Shown here: in pieces, positions 46,525 to 55,212 of the stretch
Numbering within the stretch: position 1 is the stretch's first letter
Layout: each line of letters opens with the position of its first letter
Assembly: GCF_947500995.1 (NCBI RefSeq)
Contig: NZ_CANMUA010000010.1
Coordinates: forward strand, 95,867-159,866
Length of the DNA: 64,000 nt
Source: an uncultured Serinicoccus sp.
GTDB taxonomy: Bacteria; Actinomycetota; Actinomycetes; Actinomycetales; Dermatophilaceae
Direction of reading: 5' to 3'
Made by a program: the position numbers and the translations under genes
Notes under the pieces: generated by a model
Told to the model about the DNA's origin: nothing
What the model saw: the letters and a program-made list of their open reading frames with translations, nothing else
The model's database searches: none

Positions 46525-49269
46525 ATGGCTGACGACCAGACCCCCGACCTGCCCGACCTGCCGGAGATCCCGGACGCGTCCACCGCGGCCCAGAGTGCCG
46601 ACGCCGCCCTGGAGGCGGCGGTGACCGGGGCCGGCGATCGGATCGAGCCGATCGACATCAACGCCGAGATGCAGCGCAGTTACATCGAGTACGCGATGAG
46701 CGTCATCGTCTCCCGGGCCCTGCCCGACGTGCGCGACGGGCTCAAGCCGGTGCACCGGCGGGTGCTCTACGCGATGTACGACGGTGGCTACCGCCCGGAC
46801 CGCGGCTTCAACAAGTGCTCGCGCGTCGTCGGCGACGTCATGGGCCAGTACCACCCGCACGGAGACGGCGCGATCTACGACGCCCTGGTCCGGCTGGTGC
46901 AGGACTGGTCGATGCGGCACCCGCTGGTGCAGGGGCAGGGCAACTTCGGCACCCCCGGGGACGACCCGGCGGCGGCACCCCGGTACACCGAGTGCCGGCT
47001 GCACCCGCTGGCCATGGAGATGGTGCGCGACATCCGCGAGGACACCGTCGACATGGTCGACAACTACGACGGCAAGACCCGCGAGCCCGCGGTCCTGCCC
47101 GCACGCTTCCCGAACCTGCTGGTCAACGGCTCGGCGGGCATCGCCGTCGGAATGGCCACGCAGATCCCCCCGCACAACCTGCGCGAGGTCGCCGCGGGGG
47201 CGCAGTGGCTGCTGCAGCACCCGGACGCCTCCCGGGAGGAGCTGCTCGACGCGCTCCTGGGGATCATCAAGGGCCCGGACTTCCCCACCGGTGCGCTCAT
47301 CATGGGCAAGAAGGGCATCGAGGACGCCTACCGCACCGGGCGTGGCTCGATCATCATGCGGGCCGTCGTCGAGGTCGAGGAGATCCAGGGGCGCACCTGC
47401 CTGGTCGCGACCGAGCTGCCCTACCAGGTCAACCCGGACAGCCTGGCCAAGAAGATCGCCGACCTCGTCAAGGACGGCAAGCTCAGCGGTGTCGCCGACC
47501 TGCGCGACGAGACCTCGGGGCGCACCGGGCAGCGGCTGGTCGTCGTGCTCAAGCGGGACGCCGTCGCCAAGGTCGTGCTCAACAACCTCTACAAGCACAC
47601 CCAGCTGCAGCAGTCCTTCGGCGCCAACATGCTGGCGCTCGTCGACGGGGTGCCGCGGACCCTGCCGATCTCGGCGTTCATCCGGCACTGGGTCGACCAC
47701 CAGGTCGAGGTCATCGTCCGCCGCACGCAGTTCCGGCTGCGGGAGGCCGAGAAGCGGATCCACGTCTACCGGGGCTACCTCAGGGCGCTGGACCAGCTGG
47801 ACGCGGTCATCGCGCTCATCCGGCGCAGCCCGTCGGCGGACGAGGCGCTCAACGGGCTCATGGAGCTGCTGGGTATCGACGAGGCGCAGGCCCGGGCCAT
47901 CCTCGACCTGCAGCTGCGCCGGCTGGCCGCCCTGGAGCGGGCCCGCATCCAGGCTGACCACGACGAGCTGGAGGCGCAGATCGTCGAGTTCGAGGCGATC
48001 CTGGCCAGCCCCGCACGACAGCGCGAGATCATCTCCACCGAGCTCGCGGAGATCGTCGACAAGTTCGGCGACGACCGGCGCACCACGATCGACCTCTTCG
48101 ACGGTGACATGTCGATGGAGGACCTCATCACCGAGGAGGACGTCGTCGTCACCATCACCCGGGGCGGCTACGTCAAGCGGACGCCGGTGCGCGAGTACCG
48201 CGCCCAGCACCGGGGCGGGAAGGGTCGCCGGGGTGCGGCGCTGCGGGCCGACGACCTCGTGCAGCACTTCTTCGTCACCAGCACCCACCACTGGATGCTC
48301 TTCTTCACCGACCAGGGCCGGGTCTACCGGTCCAAGGCCTACGAGTTCCCCGAGGGCGGGCCGACCGGCAAGGGTCAGCACGTCGCCAACCTCATGGCGT
48401 TCCAGCCCGGGGAGAGCATCCGCTCGGTGCTGCCGCTGCGCGACTACGAGCAGGCGCCCTACCTCCTCCTGGCCACCAAGAACGGCCTGGTCAAGAAGTC
48501 GCGGCTCACCGACTACGACTCCCCCCGGTCCGGCGGGCTCATCGCCGTCAACCTGCGGGAGGGTGACGAGCTGGTCGGCGCCGCCCTCGCGCACGGCAGC
48601 GACGACGTGCTGCTCGTCTCCCGCGACGGCCAGTCGGTGCGCTTCCCCGCGGCCGACGAGATGCTGCGCCCGATGGGGCGAGCGACCTCGGGCGTGACCG
48701 GGATGAAGTTCCGCGGTGACGACGAGCTGCTCGCGATGCAGGTCGTCGCCGACGGCACCGACCCCTACGTGTTCGTGGTGTTCTCCACCGGGATGGCCAA
48801 GCGCACCCCCGTGTCGCAGTACCGCGTGCAGGGTCGTGGCGGGCTGGGGATCAAGGTCGCCAAGGCCACCGACAAGGCCGGCCCGGTCGTCGGTGCGCTG
48901 CTCGTCGACGAGTCGGACGAGGTGCTCGTGCTCACCGAGCGCGGCAACGTCGTGCGCTCGGCGGTGGGCGGAGAGCGGGGGGTCCGGGTCACCGGCCGCG
49001 ACACCAGCGGCGTGCGCTTCGCCAACCCCGGACGGGGAGATGCGGTCCTGGCGATCGCGCGCAACGCGGAGGCGGCGGGCGAGGAGGAGCTCGAGGAGGC
49101 CGTCGAGGCCGCCGTGCAGGTCGACGGCGCGGATGCGGCGGTCCCCGAGGACGATGGCGTACCGTCGGGTCAGAACGAGGACACCCTGCCGTCCGGCGAG
49201 CACGTGGCCGACGGCACCGAGAGCTCTGAGACCGACAGCACCGAGAGCACGGAGGACGACGGCGCATGA
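46525..49269 (+). CDS. gyrA: DNA gyrase subunit A
   Basis: A 914-residue cleavage/re-joining subunit. It has the [35 protein letters not shown] entry, catalytic Tyr 154 in [10 protein letters not shown], and the beta-pinwheel C-terminal domain with the gyrase box [13 protein letters not shown] [13 protein letters not shown]. The quinolone-contact loop reads [11 protein letters not shown] (113-119 GDGAIYD): the residue equivalent to E. coli Ser83 is Gly, while Asp87 is kept. The last 75 residues are an acidic Glu/Asp/Thr/Ser tail. It starts 81 bases after gyrB and overlaps the next gene by ATGA. Confidence 0.97.
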   Translation: MADDQTPDLPDLPEIPDASTAAQSADAALEAAVTGAGDRIEPIDINAEMQRSYIEYAMSVIVSRALPDVRDGLKPVHRRVLYAMYDGGYRPDRGFNKCSRVVGDVMGQYHPHGDGAIYDALVRLVQDWSMRHPLVQGQGNFGTPGDDPAAAPRYTECRLHPLAMEMVRDIREDTVDMVDNYDGKTREPAVLPARFPNLLVNGSAGIAVGMATQIPPHNLREVAAGAQWLLQHPDASREELLDALLGIIKGPDFPTGALIMGKKGIEDAYRTGRGSIIMRAVVEVEEIQGRTCLVATELPYQVNPDSLAKKIADLVKDGKLSGVADLRDETSGRTGQRLVVVLKRDAVAKVVLNNLYKHTQLQQSFGANMLALVDGVPRTLPISAFIRHWVDHQVEVIVRRTQFRLREAEKRIHVYRGYLRALDQLDAVIALIRRSPSADEALNGLMELLGIDEAQARAILDLQLRRLAALERARIQADHDELEAQIVEFEAILASPARQREIISTELAEIVDKFGDDRRTTIDLFDGDMSMEDLITEEDVVVTITRGGYVKRTPVREYRAQHRGGKGRRGAALRADDLVQHFFVTSTHHWMLFFTDQGRVYRSKAYEFPEGGPTGKGQHVANLMAFQPGESIRSVLPLRDYEQAPYLLLATKNGLVKKSRLTDYDSPRSGGLIAVNLREGDELVGAALAHGSDDVLLVSRDGQSVRFPAADEMLRPMGRATSGVTGMKFRGDDELLAMQVVADGTDPYVFVVFSTGMAKRTPVSQYRVQGRGGLGIKVAKATDKAGPVVGALLVDESDEVLVLTERGNVVRSAVGGERGVRVTGRDTSGVRFANPGRGDAVLAIARNAEAAGEEELEEAVEAAVQVDGADAAVPEDDGVPSGQNEDTLPSGEHVADGTESSETDSTESTEDDGA

Positions 49270-50027
49270 GCAGCACTCCGGGCCCCTCGGGGTCCCGCTC
49301 CTCGACCGACGAGACGCAGGTGCACAAGAGCGCCGCCGGTGGGACCGGGGCTGGCTCCTCCCCCGGGGGCGGCTCGCCATCCACCCCCCGGGACGAGGGC
49401 GACGAGCGCTCGGCGGCCGCCAAGATGAAGGACGGCGCGCTCGCTCGCACCGCTCAGGGGCGCGACCTGGCCGCGCGCAAGGCCCGTGCCCTGCGCGGCG
49501 CGACCGCCGGCCTGGCCTCGGGGTCGGCCGCGGGTGCCAGCGCGGGACGGGGTGGGTCCACGGCCCGGGGCGCGAGCCCGCGCGACGGGGTCCAGGGCAG
49601 CACGGCCCGCACGTCGGGCAACCGGCCGCCGGGGCGCCCGGCCCCGCGCCGGGGCGGTCCGCGTCGGGTGCGCCTCACCGCGCAGCGCATCGACCCGTGG
49701 TCGGTGCTGAAGATCAGCTTCCTCGTCGCCGTGGCGCTGGGGATCTCCGGCGTCGTCATGGTGGCGGTGCTGTGGACGGTGCTGTCCGGGATGAACGTCT
49801 TCTCCACCATCAACGGCTTCCTCGCCCAGATCACCAGCGGGGAGGCCAGCGGCCCGACCATCGACCTCACCGACTACCTCGGGTTCAGCCGGGTCATGGC
49901 CCTGTCGGCGGTGCTGGGCGTGCTCAACGTCTTCTTGCTCACCGCGCTGGCCACCCTCTCGGCCTTCCTCTACAACATCTGCGCCGCCCTCGTCGGAGGC
50001 GCCCAGGTGACGCTCTCCGACGAGTGA
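49266..50027 (+). CDS. DUF3566 membrane protein
   Basis: A 253-residue protein. The first 130 residues are disordered (Ser/Gly/Arg/Ala rich). The DUF3566 domain follows: [47 protein letters not shown], with a membrane helix at about 155-177, then an extracytoplasmic stretch and a second helix [28 protein letters not shown]. This gene always follows gyrA in actinobacteria (Rv0007 in Mtb, reported to affect cell division), coupled here by ATGA overlap. The function in this organism is unproven. Confidence 0.92.
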   Translation: MSSTPGPSGSRSSTDETQVHKSAAGGTGAGSSPGGGSPSTPRDEGDERSAAAKMKDGALARTAQGRDLAARKARALRGATAGLASGSAAGASAGRGGSTARGASPRDGVQGSTARTSGNRPPGRPAPRRGGPRRVRLTAQRIDPWSVLKISFLVAVALGISGVVMVAVLWTVLSGMNVFSTINGFLAQITSGEASGPTIDLTDYLGFSRVMALSAVLGVLNVFLLTALATLSAFLYNICAALVGGAQVTLSDE

Positions 50028-50066
50028 GGTGAGCCGGCCGCCCGGTGCTCGGGCGTGCCGTCGGGG

Positions 50067-50960
50067 TCAGCGCACGATGTGCACCGGCACCATGCTCATG
50101 TGCAGGATGTTGCGCGTCGTCGACCCCAGCAGGAACGACGACAGCCGTCCGCTGCCCCGGTTGCCCAGCACCAGCAGCGCCGCGTCGGACGACGCCTCGA
50201 CGAGGTTCTCGTCGGCGCGCCCGCTGGGGGTGGCGATCTCCACCGAGAGGTCGGGGAAGGCGGCCGTGAGGGCGTCCGCGGCATGCCGTGCCTGCCCCGC
50301 CGCCCGCTCACGGCGCACCTCGGCGGCCTCGTCGACCGACCGCATACCGTCCACGCTCAGACCCCACGGGTCGGTCGTCGGGCGCTCCCAGCTGCTGACG
50401 ACGAGCACGTCCGCACCCCAGGCCTGGGCCCACCTCGCGCCGGCCTCGGCCGCCCGCTCGGACTCCGGGGACCCGTCGACGCCGACCACCACACGCGAGT
50501 CGGGTCCGGGCATGGAGGCCGGCCCCGGCACGACGGTGACCGGGCACCGGGCGTGGCCGGTGAGGCCGTAGGTGGTGGCACCCAGGAGGGTGCTGCGGAC
50601 CCGGCCGAAGCCGCGGGACCCGACCACCACGCCCCTCGCGTGGGCCGAGGCCTCGTCGAGAGCCTGGCGAGGGCCGAGGAGGGACCCCTGGGCGGTGACC
50701 TCGAGGTCGGGGTGCGCCTCCCGGGCGAGCGCGGCGCCCTGCTCGGCGAGGTCCTGGGCCCGCTGGTGCTCGGCTGCCGGATCCCAGATGCCGATGGAGA
50801 CGTCCTGCGCGTGGACGATGCGATCGGCGGCGTGCAGGACCACGAGGGGCGCGACCAGGCGGGCCGCGGCGTCAGCCGCCCACCGGATGGCGTCCTGAGA
50901 GCTCTGCGACCCGTCGAAGCCCACGACGATCGGTCGGGTGGTGCTCTGGGTGGTGGTCAT
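50067..50960 (-). CDS. Universal stress protein, two-domain
   Basis: A 297-residue protein of two tandem UspA domains. Domain 1 starts RPIVVGFDGSQSSQDAIRWAADAA and ends GVVVGSRGFGRVRSTLLGATTYGLTGHARCPVTVVP; domain 2 starts RVVVGVDGSPESERAAEAGARWA and ends LLVLGNRGSGRLSSFLLGSTTRNILHMSMVPVHIV. Both carry the G-2x-G-9x-G(S/T) ATP-binding loop, so it is probably an ATP-binding type. Such proteins respond to stress or dormancy. ATG 50960 has GAGGTGAGG upstream, better placed than for GTG 50969. A -10 TACTAT and the shared ATGTAGTAGAC motif lie just upstream. Confidence 0.93.
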   Translation of the reverse strand: MTTTQSTTRPIVVGFDGSQSSQDAIRWAADAAARLVAPLVVLHAADRIVHAQDVSIGIWDPAAEHQRAQDLAEQGAALAREAHPDLEVTAQGSLLGPRQALDEASAHARGVVVGSRGFGRVRSTLLGATTYGLTGHARCPVTVVPGPASMPGPDSRVVVGVDGSPESERAAEAGARWAQAWGADVLVVSSWERPTTDPWGLSVDGMRSVDEAAEVRRERAAGQARHAADALTAAFPDLSVEIATPSGRADENLVEASSDAALLVLGNRGSGRLSSFLLGSTTRNILHMSMVPVHIVR

Positions 50961-50980
50961 CGTCCTCACCTCTCTGTTGT

Positions 50981-50998
50981 CTACTACATCTCATAGTA
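50981..50998 (-). promoter_or_regulatory. Stress-protein promoter and operator-like repeat
   Basis: CTACTA and TAGTAG flank a short spacer here, and on the complement TACTAT makes a -10. The complement also contains ATGTAGTAGAC, an 11-base match to one half of the ABC operon operator at 53070-53091. A common repressor is possible. Confidence 0.5.
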
Positions 50999-51037
50999 GC
51001 GCGACCGGGGGTGTCACGCCATGGACGGAGCGGCTGC

Positions 51038-51271
51038 TCAGCCACCCAGGGGCGGGAAGGGGCGGCGGCTGAAGACGGTCTCGACCGGCACGGCGAAGAA
51101 CTCGGCGATCTGCAGGGCGAGGACGAGGGAGGGGCTGTACTCGCCCCGCTCGAGGTAGCCCACCGTCTGGTAGTGCACGCCCAGCGCCTCCGCCAGCTCC
51201 CGCCGGCTGATGCCGCGCTCGACCCGCAGCATCGCGATCCGGTTGTGCAGCGGCGGTGACTCGCTGGGCAC
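51038..51271 (-). CDS. Small XRE-family HTH regulator
   Basis: A 77-residue DNA-binding protein that is almost all helix-turn-helix: HNRIAMLRVERGISRRELAEALGVHYQTVGYLERGEYSPSLVLALQIAEFFAVPVETVFS. The recognition helix is VHYQTVGYLERG. This compact type often sits beside ABC exporters and represses them. GTG 51271 follows the permease stop by five bases, making it the third gene of the ATPase-permease-regulator operon. The perfect palindrome over the operon's -10 box (53070-53091) is the obvious target, giving autoregulation; that link is inference. Confidence 0.88.
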   Translation of the reverse strand: MPSESPPLHNRIAMLRVERGISRRELAEALGVHYQTVGYLERGEYSPSLVLALQIAEFFAVPVETVFSRRPFPPLGG

Positions 51272-51276
51272 GGGGG

Positions 51277-52131
51277 TCAGTAGCCCTTCGCCAGGACACG
51301 CTCGCGGGCCGCCTGGACGGTGCTGCCGGACTGCCGGCGCGCCATCCGGCGCAGCAGGACCGGGGCGACGAGCAGGCCCACCACCGCCCACCCGAGGAGG
51401 ACCAGCAGCGCCAGCACGAGCCGGAACTCGCCCCCGATCTCGGCCGCGGCCGCCTCCGGCGGCAGCAGGACGGAGCGCACCGCGACCCCGATCCAGTAGA
51501 GCGGGCTGCACTGCGCGGCCCACTGCAGCGGCGCCGGCCAGCCACCGACCGGGTAGAACACCCCGGAGAGGGCGGCCACGGCATACATCGCCATCATCGC
51601 CCAGGCGAGGCCGATCATGGTGCGGAAGACCGAGCCGAGCACCGCACCCCACGGGAGCATGGTCACCACCCCCAGCAGGAAGACCACGAGGAGCAGCACC
51701 CACCCGAGGAGGTCGCGGGGCATGACGTCGGGCAGGAAGATCGCCGCCCCGACGATGGCCGGCAGCATGGGGATGAGCGCGTCGAAGGGCGCGACGAGGA
51801 TCTTGGCGAGCAGGTGACCCGTCATGCCGTGGGGCACGGCCTTCGCGCGGAGCAGGGTGCCGTCCTCACGTTCGGCCTGCAGCTCGCCGGCGACCCCGAG
51901 GACGGCCGCCGAGATGACGCCGAAGGCGAGGAAGCCGCTGAAGATGTAGCCGCTCGCCCCGACCTGGGCGACACCGAGCTCGGCGTCCCGCAGGAACCAC
52001 AGCACCACGAGGACCACGAGCGAGACGACGACGACGCTCAGGCCGGCGGGCGAGGTGTACTTCCGGACGAGGGTGATCCGGGCCTGCCGGGCGGCGGACC
52101 GGACCACGGCGGTCGGGATGGCCGTGGTCAT
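51277..52131 (-). CDS. ABC-2 type transporter permease
   Basis: A 284-residue membrane protein with six predicted helices: AGLSVVVVSLVVLVVLWFL, SGYIFSGFLAFGVISAAVLGVAGELQ, FDALIPMLPAIVGAAIFL, LLGWVLLLVVFLLGVVTMLPWGAVLG, MIGLAWAMMAMYAVAALSGVF and LVLALLVLLGWAVVGLLVAPVLL. The segment GELQAEREDGTLLRAKAVPHG is the ABC-2 family cytosolic loop. It should export a small molecule (drug, lipid or peptide; unknown) with the ATPase. ATG 52131 overlaps the ATPase stop. Confidence 0.9.
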   Translation of the reverse strand: MTTAIPTAVVRSAARQARITLVRKYTSPAGLSVVVVSLVVLVVLWFLRDAELGVAQVGASGYIFSGFLAFGVISAAVLGVAGELQAEREDGTLLRAKAVPHGMTGHLLAKILVAPFDALIPMLPAIVGAAIFLPDVMPRDLLGWVLLLVVFLLGVVTMLPWGAVLGSVFRTMIGLAWAMMAMYAVAALSGVFYPVGGWPAPLQWAAQCSPLYWIGVAVRSVLLPPEAAAAEIGGEFRLVLALLVLLGWAVVGLLVAPVLLRRMARRQSGSTVQAARERVLAKGY

Positions 52132-53063
52132 CTCAGAGCCTCCAGGGCGGCGGTGGGCAGGTCGGCGCCGTCGTGCTCGTCGGTCTCGGAGCGGCGCACG
52201 ATGTCGAGGTAGATGTCCTCCAGGGAGGCCGCGCGCACCTCGAGCACCTCGACCTCGCCCGGGCGGGTGCTGAGGAGATGCGCGAGGTATGCCGTGGGGT
52301 CGGCGTCCGCGTGCACGGTGACCTGCCCTGTCGCCCGGTCGCGCCACCGCACCTCGCTGGACCGCGACAGCTGGTGGCGCAGCGCGTCCGGGGTCCCGTC
52401 GGCGACGAGGTGTCCCCCCGCCAGGATGAGCAGGCGGTCGGCGATCTTCTCCGCCTCCGCGAGGTCGTGGGTGGTGACGAGGACGGTCGTGCGCAGGTCC
52501 GCCAGGTCGGCCACGAGGTCGTGGATGTCGCGCCGGCCGGCCGGGTCCAGCCCGGTCGTCGGCTCGTCCAGGAAGAGCAGCTCCGGTCGCCCGACGAGAC
52601 CGATGGCCACGTCCAGGCGGCGTCGCTGCCCACCCGAGAGCTTGTCGATGCGGCCGTCCGCCTGGGTCGCGAGCCCCACGCGGCTCAGCAGCTCGTCGGT
52701 CGACCAGGGACGGGGCACGCTCGGCGTGGCGTAGGGGGCGTAGTAGCCCCCCATGACCTCGATGAGGTCGCGCACCTTCCACGTGCCGTGGTCGCGCCAG
52801 CTCTGCAGGACCACGCCGACCCGGGACCGCCACGACTCGGGGGCCGTGGCCGGGTTCTCCCCCAGCACCGTGACCTGGCCGGCGGAGGGCTGACGGAAGC
52901 CCTCGAGGATCTCGACCGTCGTGGTCTTGCCCGCGCCGTTGGGGCCGAGCAGGGCCACCACCTGGCCGGGGGGAACCTCGAGGTCGATGCCGTCGAGGAC
53001 CAGGCGGTCCCCGTAGGACATGGTGAGGCCCTGGCACTGGATCGCCGCTGGGGAGGCCGACAT
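52128..53063 (-). CDS. ABC transporter ATP-binding protein
   Basis: A 311-residue ATPase: Walker A GPNGAGKTT (about 40-48), Q-loop region VVLQSWRDHGTW, signature LSGGQRRRLDVAIGL, Walker B LLFLDEPTTGLDPAGRRD, H-loop TTHDLAEAEK. The Ala/Glu-rich C-terminus is the usual DrrA/YhaQ-like extension. It powers the adjacent permease as an exporter. ATG 53063 lies six bases after a TACATT -10 on the complement, so the operon mRNA is probably leaderless, with the operator palindrome covering the -10. Confidence 0.93.
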   Translation of the reverse strand: MSASPAAIQCQGLTMSYGDRLVLDGIDLEVPPGQVVALLGPNGAGKTTTVEILEGFRQPSAGQVTVLGENPATAPESWRSRVGVVLQSWRDHGTWKVRDLIEVMGGYYAPYATPSVPRPWSTDELLSRVGLATQADGRIDKLSGGQRRRLDVAIGLVGRPELLFLDEPTTGLDPAGRRDIHDLVADLADLRTTVLVTTHDLAEAEKIADRLLILAGGHLVADGTPDALRHQLSRSSEVRWRDRATGQVTVHADADPTAYLAHLLSTRPGEVEVLEVRAASLEDIYLDIVRRSETDEHDGADLPTAALEALR

Positions 53064-53069
53064 GGGATC

Positions 53070-53091
53070 AATGTAGTAGACGTACTACATT
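53070..53091 (-). promoter_or_regulatory. Perfect operator palindrome over the ABC operon -10
   Basis: AATGTAGTA and TACTACATT are exact complements separated by GACG, 22 bp in all. The operon's -10 TACATT (complement, 53075-53070) is the proximal end of the palindrome, followed by six bases and the ATG. Repressor binding would block RNA polymerase directly. Confidence 0.72.
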
Positions 53092-53193
53092 TCGTTCAAG
53101 GTCTGCTACGGGGCGTGGAGCGCGTGGCTGGGTGTTTTGGCGGCGCTCCGGAGGGTGAGGTAATCTCGACCGTCGCGTGCCTCGCACGTGCCC

Positions 53194-53270
53194 GGGCCTA
53201 TAGCTCAGTCGGTTAGAGCGCTGTCCTGATAAGACAGAGGTCACTGGTTCAAGTCCAGTTAGGCCCACCA
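53194..53270 (+). tRNA. tRNA-Ile (GAT)
   Basis: Acceptor GGGCCTA pairs with TAGGCCC; D-loop TCAGTCGGTTAGAG, anticodon loop CTGATAA with GAT, T-loop GGTTCAAGTCC. CCA is encoded at 53268-53270. It replaces the usual position right after gyrA-DUF3566, displaced 3 kb by the stress protein and ABC operon. Confidence 0.98.
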
Positions 53271-53310
53271 CCCACCTGCGTCGTCGCCGAGATCAGGAGT
53301 TGATCGACAG

Positions 53311-53442
53311 ATGAAGCGCCTCCTCATGGTGGCCGCCGCCGCGGCCGGCCTCGTGGCCCTCAAGCGGATGCAGGACCAGCAGGCCGAGCGTGACCTGTGG
53401 GCCGAGGCCACCGACGACGTGCCCGGTCAGCCGGGTCAGTAA
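53311..53442 (+). CDS. DLW-39 family small protein
   Basis: A 43-residue protein. A hydrophobic N-terminal segment (MKRLLMVAAAAAGLVALKRM) is followed by QDQQAERDLWAEATDDVPGQPGQ, with the DLW that names the family. AGGAG lies upstream of ATG 53311. This tiny gene is conserved between tRNA-Ile and tRNA-Ala near gyrA in actinobacteria; its function is unknown. The N-terminus could be a single membrane helix. Confidence 0.9.
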   Translation: MKRLLMVAAAAAGLVALKRMQDQQAERDLWAEATDDVPGQPGQ

Positions 53443-53515
53443 CCCACCTCCCGCCGGACCCGGCTGCCGCCCAGCAGGAGCGGGTGCGCGGCGGTCGGAC
53501 AACTTCATACCCCTC

Positions 53516-53588
53516 GGGGGCGTGGCGCAATTGGTAGCGCATCTGCTTTGCAAGCAGAGGGTTGTCGGTTCGAGTCCGGTCGCCTCCA
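53516..53588 (+). tRNA. tRNA-Ala (TGC)
   Basis: Acceptor GGGGGCG pairs with CGCCTCC (one G-T wobble); anticodon stem TCTGC/GCAGA with TGC in the loop; T-arm GTCGGTTCGAGTCCGGT. CCA is not encoded (ACCC follows), so CCA addition is required. A strong terminator follows. Confidence 0.97.
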
Positions 53589-53597
53589 CCCAGGTCA

Positions 53598-53633
53598 GAG
53601 GCCCTTCCCGCTCCGCGGGGAGGGCCTCTTTCG
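53598..53633 (+). terminator. Rho-independent terminator after tRNA-Ala
   Basis: GAGGCCCTTCCCGC and GCGGGGAGGGCCTC pair over a 14-bp stem with one mismatch or wobble and a TCC loop, followed by a short T run. It ends the tRNA-Ala transcript. One of few clear intrinsic terminators in the window. Confidence 0.85.
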
Positions 53634-53637
53634 TGCC

Positions 53638-53806
53638 CGTACCCCAGGAAAGTACGGCTGCAAACGCGTCGATTGTGGGCCTGACCTGCAGGTATGGGGT
53701 TACGCGCGTTCCCCCAGGCGTCCCCGAGCTGACGGAGGCGTCGCGCATGGCCTGGGAGCAGACCTCGCAGGTCCGCCCCATACCCCAGGAAAGTGCTGCA
53801 ACGCCG
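53638..53806. repeat. Direct and inverted repeats between tRNA-Ala and fic
   Basis: TACCCCAGGAAAGT occurs at 53640-53653 and 53781-53794, each followed within a few bases by GCTGCAA. GGTATGGGG (53691-53699) is the inverse of CCCCATACC (53776-53784). The 169-base stretch lacks a credible gene. Its place next to a tRNA gene at the edge of an accessory region suggests old recombination, but no att site is demonstrated. Confidence 0.5.
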
Positions 53807-55003
53807 TCATGCGCGGAGAAGGACGTCGAGGACGGCAGGGGCGAAGAAGCGGCGGCGGTAGGTCTCCCCCGTTGACGAGAGGACGCCGAGGTCGACCAGC
53901 TGACCGACGAGGCCGTTGGCCCGGCCGTAGGAGAGCTCTAGGTCGCGTTGGACCTGCCGCACCGTGAAGGAGGGGTGTGCGACCGCGTAGTCGACGAGGG
54001 TGTGTGCCTTGTCCGCGCGGAGAGATGAGCCGCGGATCGTCTCCTTCAGGTCTGACTGGACGTCGACGAGCCTCAGCATCTGCCCACGGGTGGTCTGAGC
54101 CGACTCCTCCAACCCTTGGGCGAAGAAGGAGATCCACTGGTCCCACTCTCCGGCGCAGCTCACCGCCAGGAGGCGGTCGTAGTACTCGGCGCGTCGTGCC
54201 TCGAACCAGGGCGACACCGTGAGGGTCGGCTCGCTGAGGACCCCAGAGGCGTAGAGCTGCAGGACGATGAGAAGGCGGCCGATGCGTCCGTTGCCGTCGT
54301 GGAACGGGTGCAGGGTCTCGAACTGGTAGTGCGAGAGCGCCGAGACGACCACCGGGTCCATGGTGTTCTTGTGGTCCGCGGCCATCCAACGCACCAGGTC
54401 GCGCACGTTCGCCTCGAGGTCCAACCCGGGAGGAGGGGGGACGAACCTGGCGGCCTTGACGGGGAGCTCCCCGACGGCAGCCGTCCGGCGTTGCCCGATG
54501 ACGACCTGGATCCTCCTGATCTGCCCGGACGAGGGGCTCTCCGCCGGGGTGCCGCGGACCAGCGTTTGCTGGAGCTCGGCGAGCATGGGGACGGACAGGG
54601 TCCGCCCTTGGTTCACCCAGCCGAAGGCCAGGTCGGCCATGGTCACGAAGTTGAGAACCTCGCGCATCGTGAGGCTCACCGGGCCCTCGTCGTCGGCGGT
54701 CAGCACCGCGTGCAGGGGTTCGTAGGTGCCCTCGAGCGCCGAGGTGCTCTGGGCCTCCCTCTGCAGCGAGGGTCGCCGGAGCAGCTGGGGGTTGGGCAGC
54801 TGACGCGCTGTGCTGTCCAGTGCCGCGAGGGCTGCGCGCGCGTCGGCGACCCGCATCCAGGTCTGAGAGCTCAGGTCGGGCAGGTCATCCGTCAGGGGCG
54901 CGGGAACGAAGGCGGAGTGTGTCCAATCCCCGGATCGTGGGTGGACACCCGAGATCGGCACGAGGGTCCCGGTTCTCTTGTTCCCGAACATTTCGATGTC
55001 CAC
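53807..55003 (-). CDS. Fic family protein, class II (N-terminal inhibitory motif)
   Basis: A 398-residue Fic enzyme, which transfers AMP (or another nucleotide part) to target proteins. The Fic motif HPFHDGNGRIGR is complete (about residues 231-242). An N-terminal inhibitory motif TSALEG lies near residue 87, so the protein belongs to the self-inhibited class II form. A winged-helix C-terminus (KAHTLVDYAVAHPSFTVRQVQRDLELSYGRANGLVGQLVDLGVL) is typical of DNA-binding Fic-wHTH proteins. GTG 55003 is six bases after TAGATT (leaderless). The target is unknown. A short frame just upstream (55013-55189) may be a partner. Confidence 0.93.
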   Translation of the reverse strand: MDIEMFGNKRTGTLVPISGVHPRSGDWTHSAFVPAPLTDDLPDLSSQTWMRVADARAALAALDSTARQLPNPQLLRRPSLQREAQSTSALEGTYEPLHAVLTADDEGPVSLTMREVLNFVTMADLAFGWVNQGRTLSVPMLAELQQTLVRGTPAESPSSGQIRRIQVVIGQRRTAAVGELPVKAARFVPPPPGLDLEANVRDLVRWMAADHKNTMDPVVVSALSHYQFETLHPFHDGNGRIGRLLIVLQLYASGVLSEPTLTVSPWFEARRAEYYDRLLAVSCAGEWDQWISFFAQGLEESAQTTRGQMLRLVDVQSDLKETIRGSSLRADKAHTLVDYAVAHPSFTVRQVQRDLELSYGRANGLVGQLVDLGVLSSTGETYRRRFFAPAVLDVLLRA

Positions 55004-55009
55004 AATGTC

Positions 55010-55015
55010 AATCTA
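55010..55015 (-). promoter_or_regulatory. -10 TAGATT of fic (leaderless)
   Basis: On the complement TAGATT is followed by GACATT and GTG. The TAG of this hexamer is also the stop codon of the small upstream frame. The DNA around 55000-55080 is noticeably AT-richer than the rest. Confidence 0.45.
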
Positions 55016-55189
55016 CACGTACTTCACAGCAACTTCATCGGTGTGATGTGCAGCAAACGAACATGTCCCGCCCACAGCAGCCGTGATCGGGTCGTTACCT
55101 GCAAAGTCGCTGGTCAGGACCTCGTGGAGGGTCGCCTGGAGCTCCGCCGAGCACTCGCTGGCGCTGCCCGACATCAACGTGCCAAGCAT
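55013..55189 (-). CDS. Possible small protein upstream of fic (58 aa)
   Basis: A frame from ATG 55189 (or 55174) encoding about 58 residues, LGTLMSGSASECSAELQATLHEVLTSDF then AGNDPITAAVGG and on, acidic with two Cys. No family is recognised, no clear RBS is seen, and codon use at the third position is less GC-biased than in proven genes nearby. It ends ten bases before fic on the same strand and could be a small antitoxin-like partner, or just an open frame. Low confidence. Confidence 0.22.
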   Translation of the reverse strand: MLGTLMSGSASECSAELQATLHEVLTSDFAGNDPITAAVGGTCSFAAHHTDEVAVKYV

Positions 55190-55212
55190 CTGTGCCTGCA
55201 AGGGCTCTCGGC

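Noticed and set aside
53068..53271. Reverse-strand ORF over tRNA-Ile (GLEPVTSVLSGQRS-type)
   Set aside because: This is the complement of a tRNA gene, a well-known false annotation.
53293..53781. Reverse-strand ORF MGRTCEVCSQAMRDAS and on
   Set aside because: Crosses the terminator and tRNA-Ala antisense; its first part covers only the repeat region and has no RBS.
53640..53794. attL/attR pair of an integrated island
   Set aside because: Copies are only 141 bp apart, do not match the tRNA-Ala 3' end, and no copy was seen near the integrase remnant.
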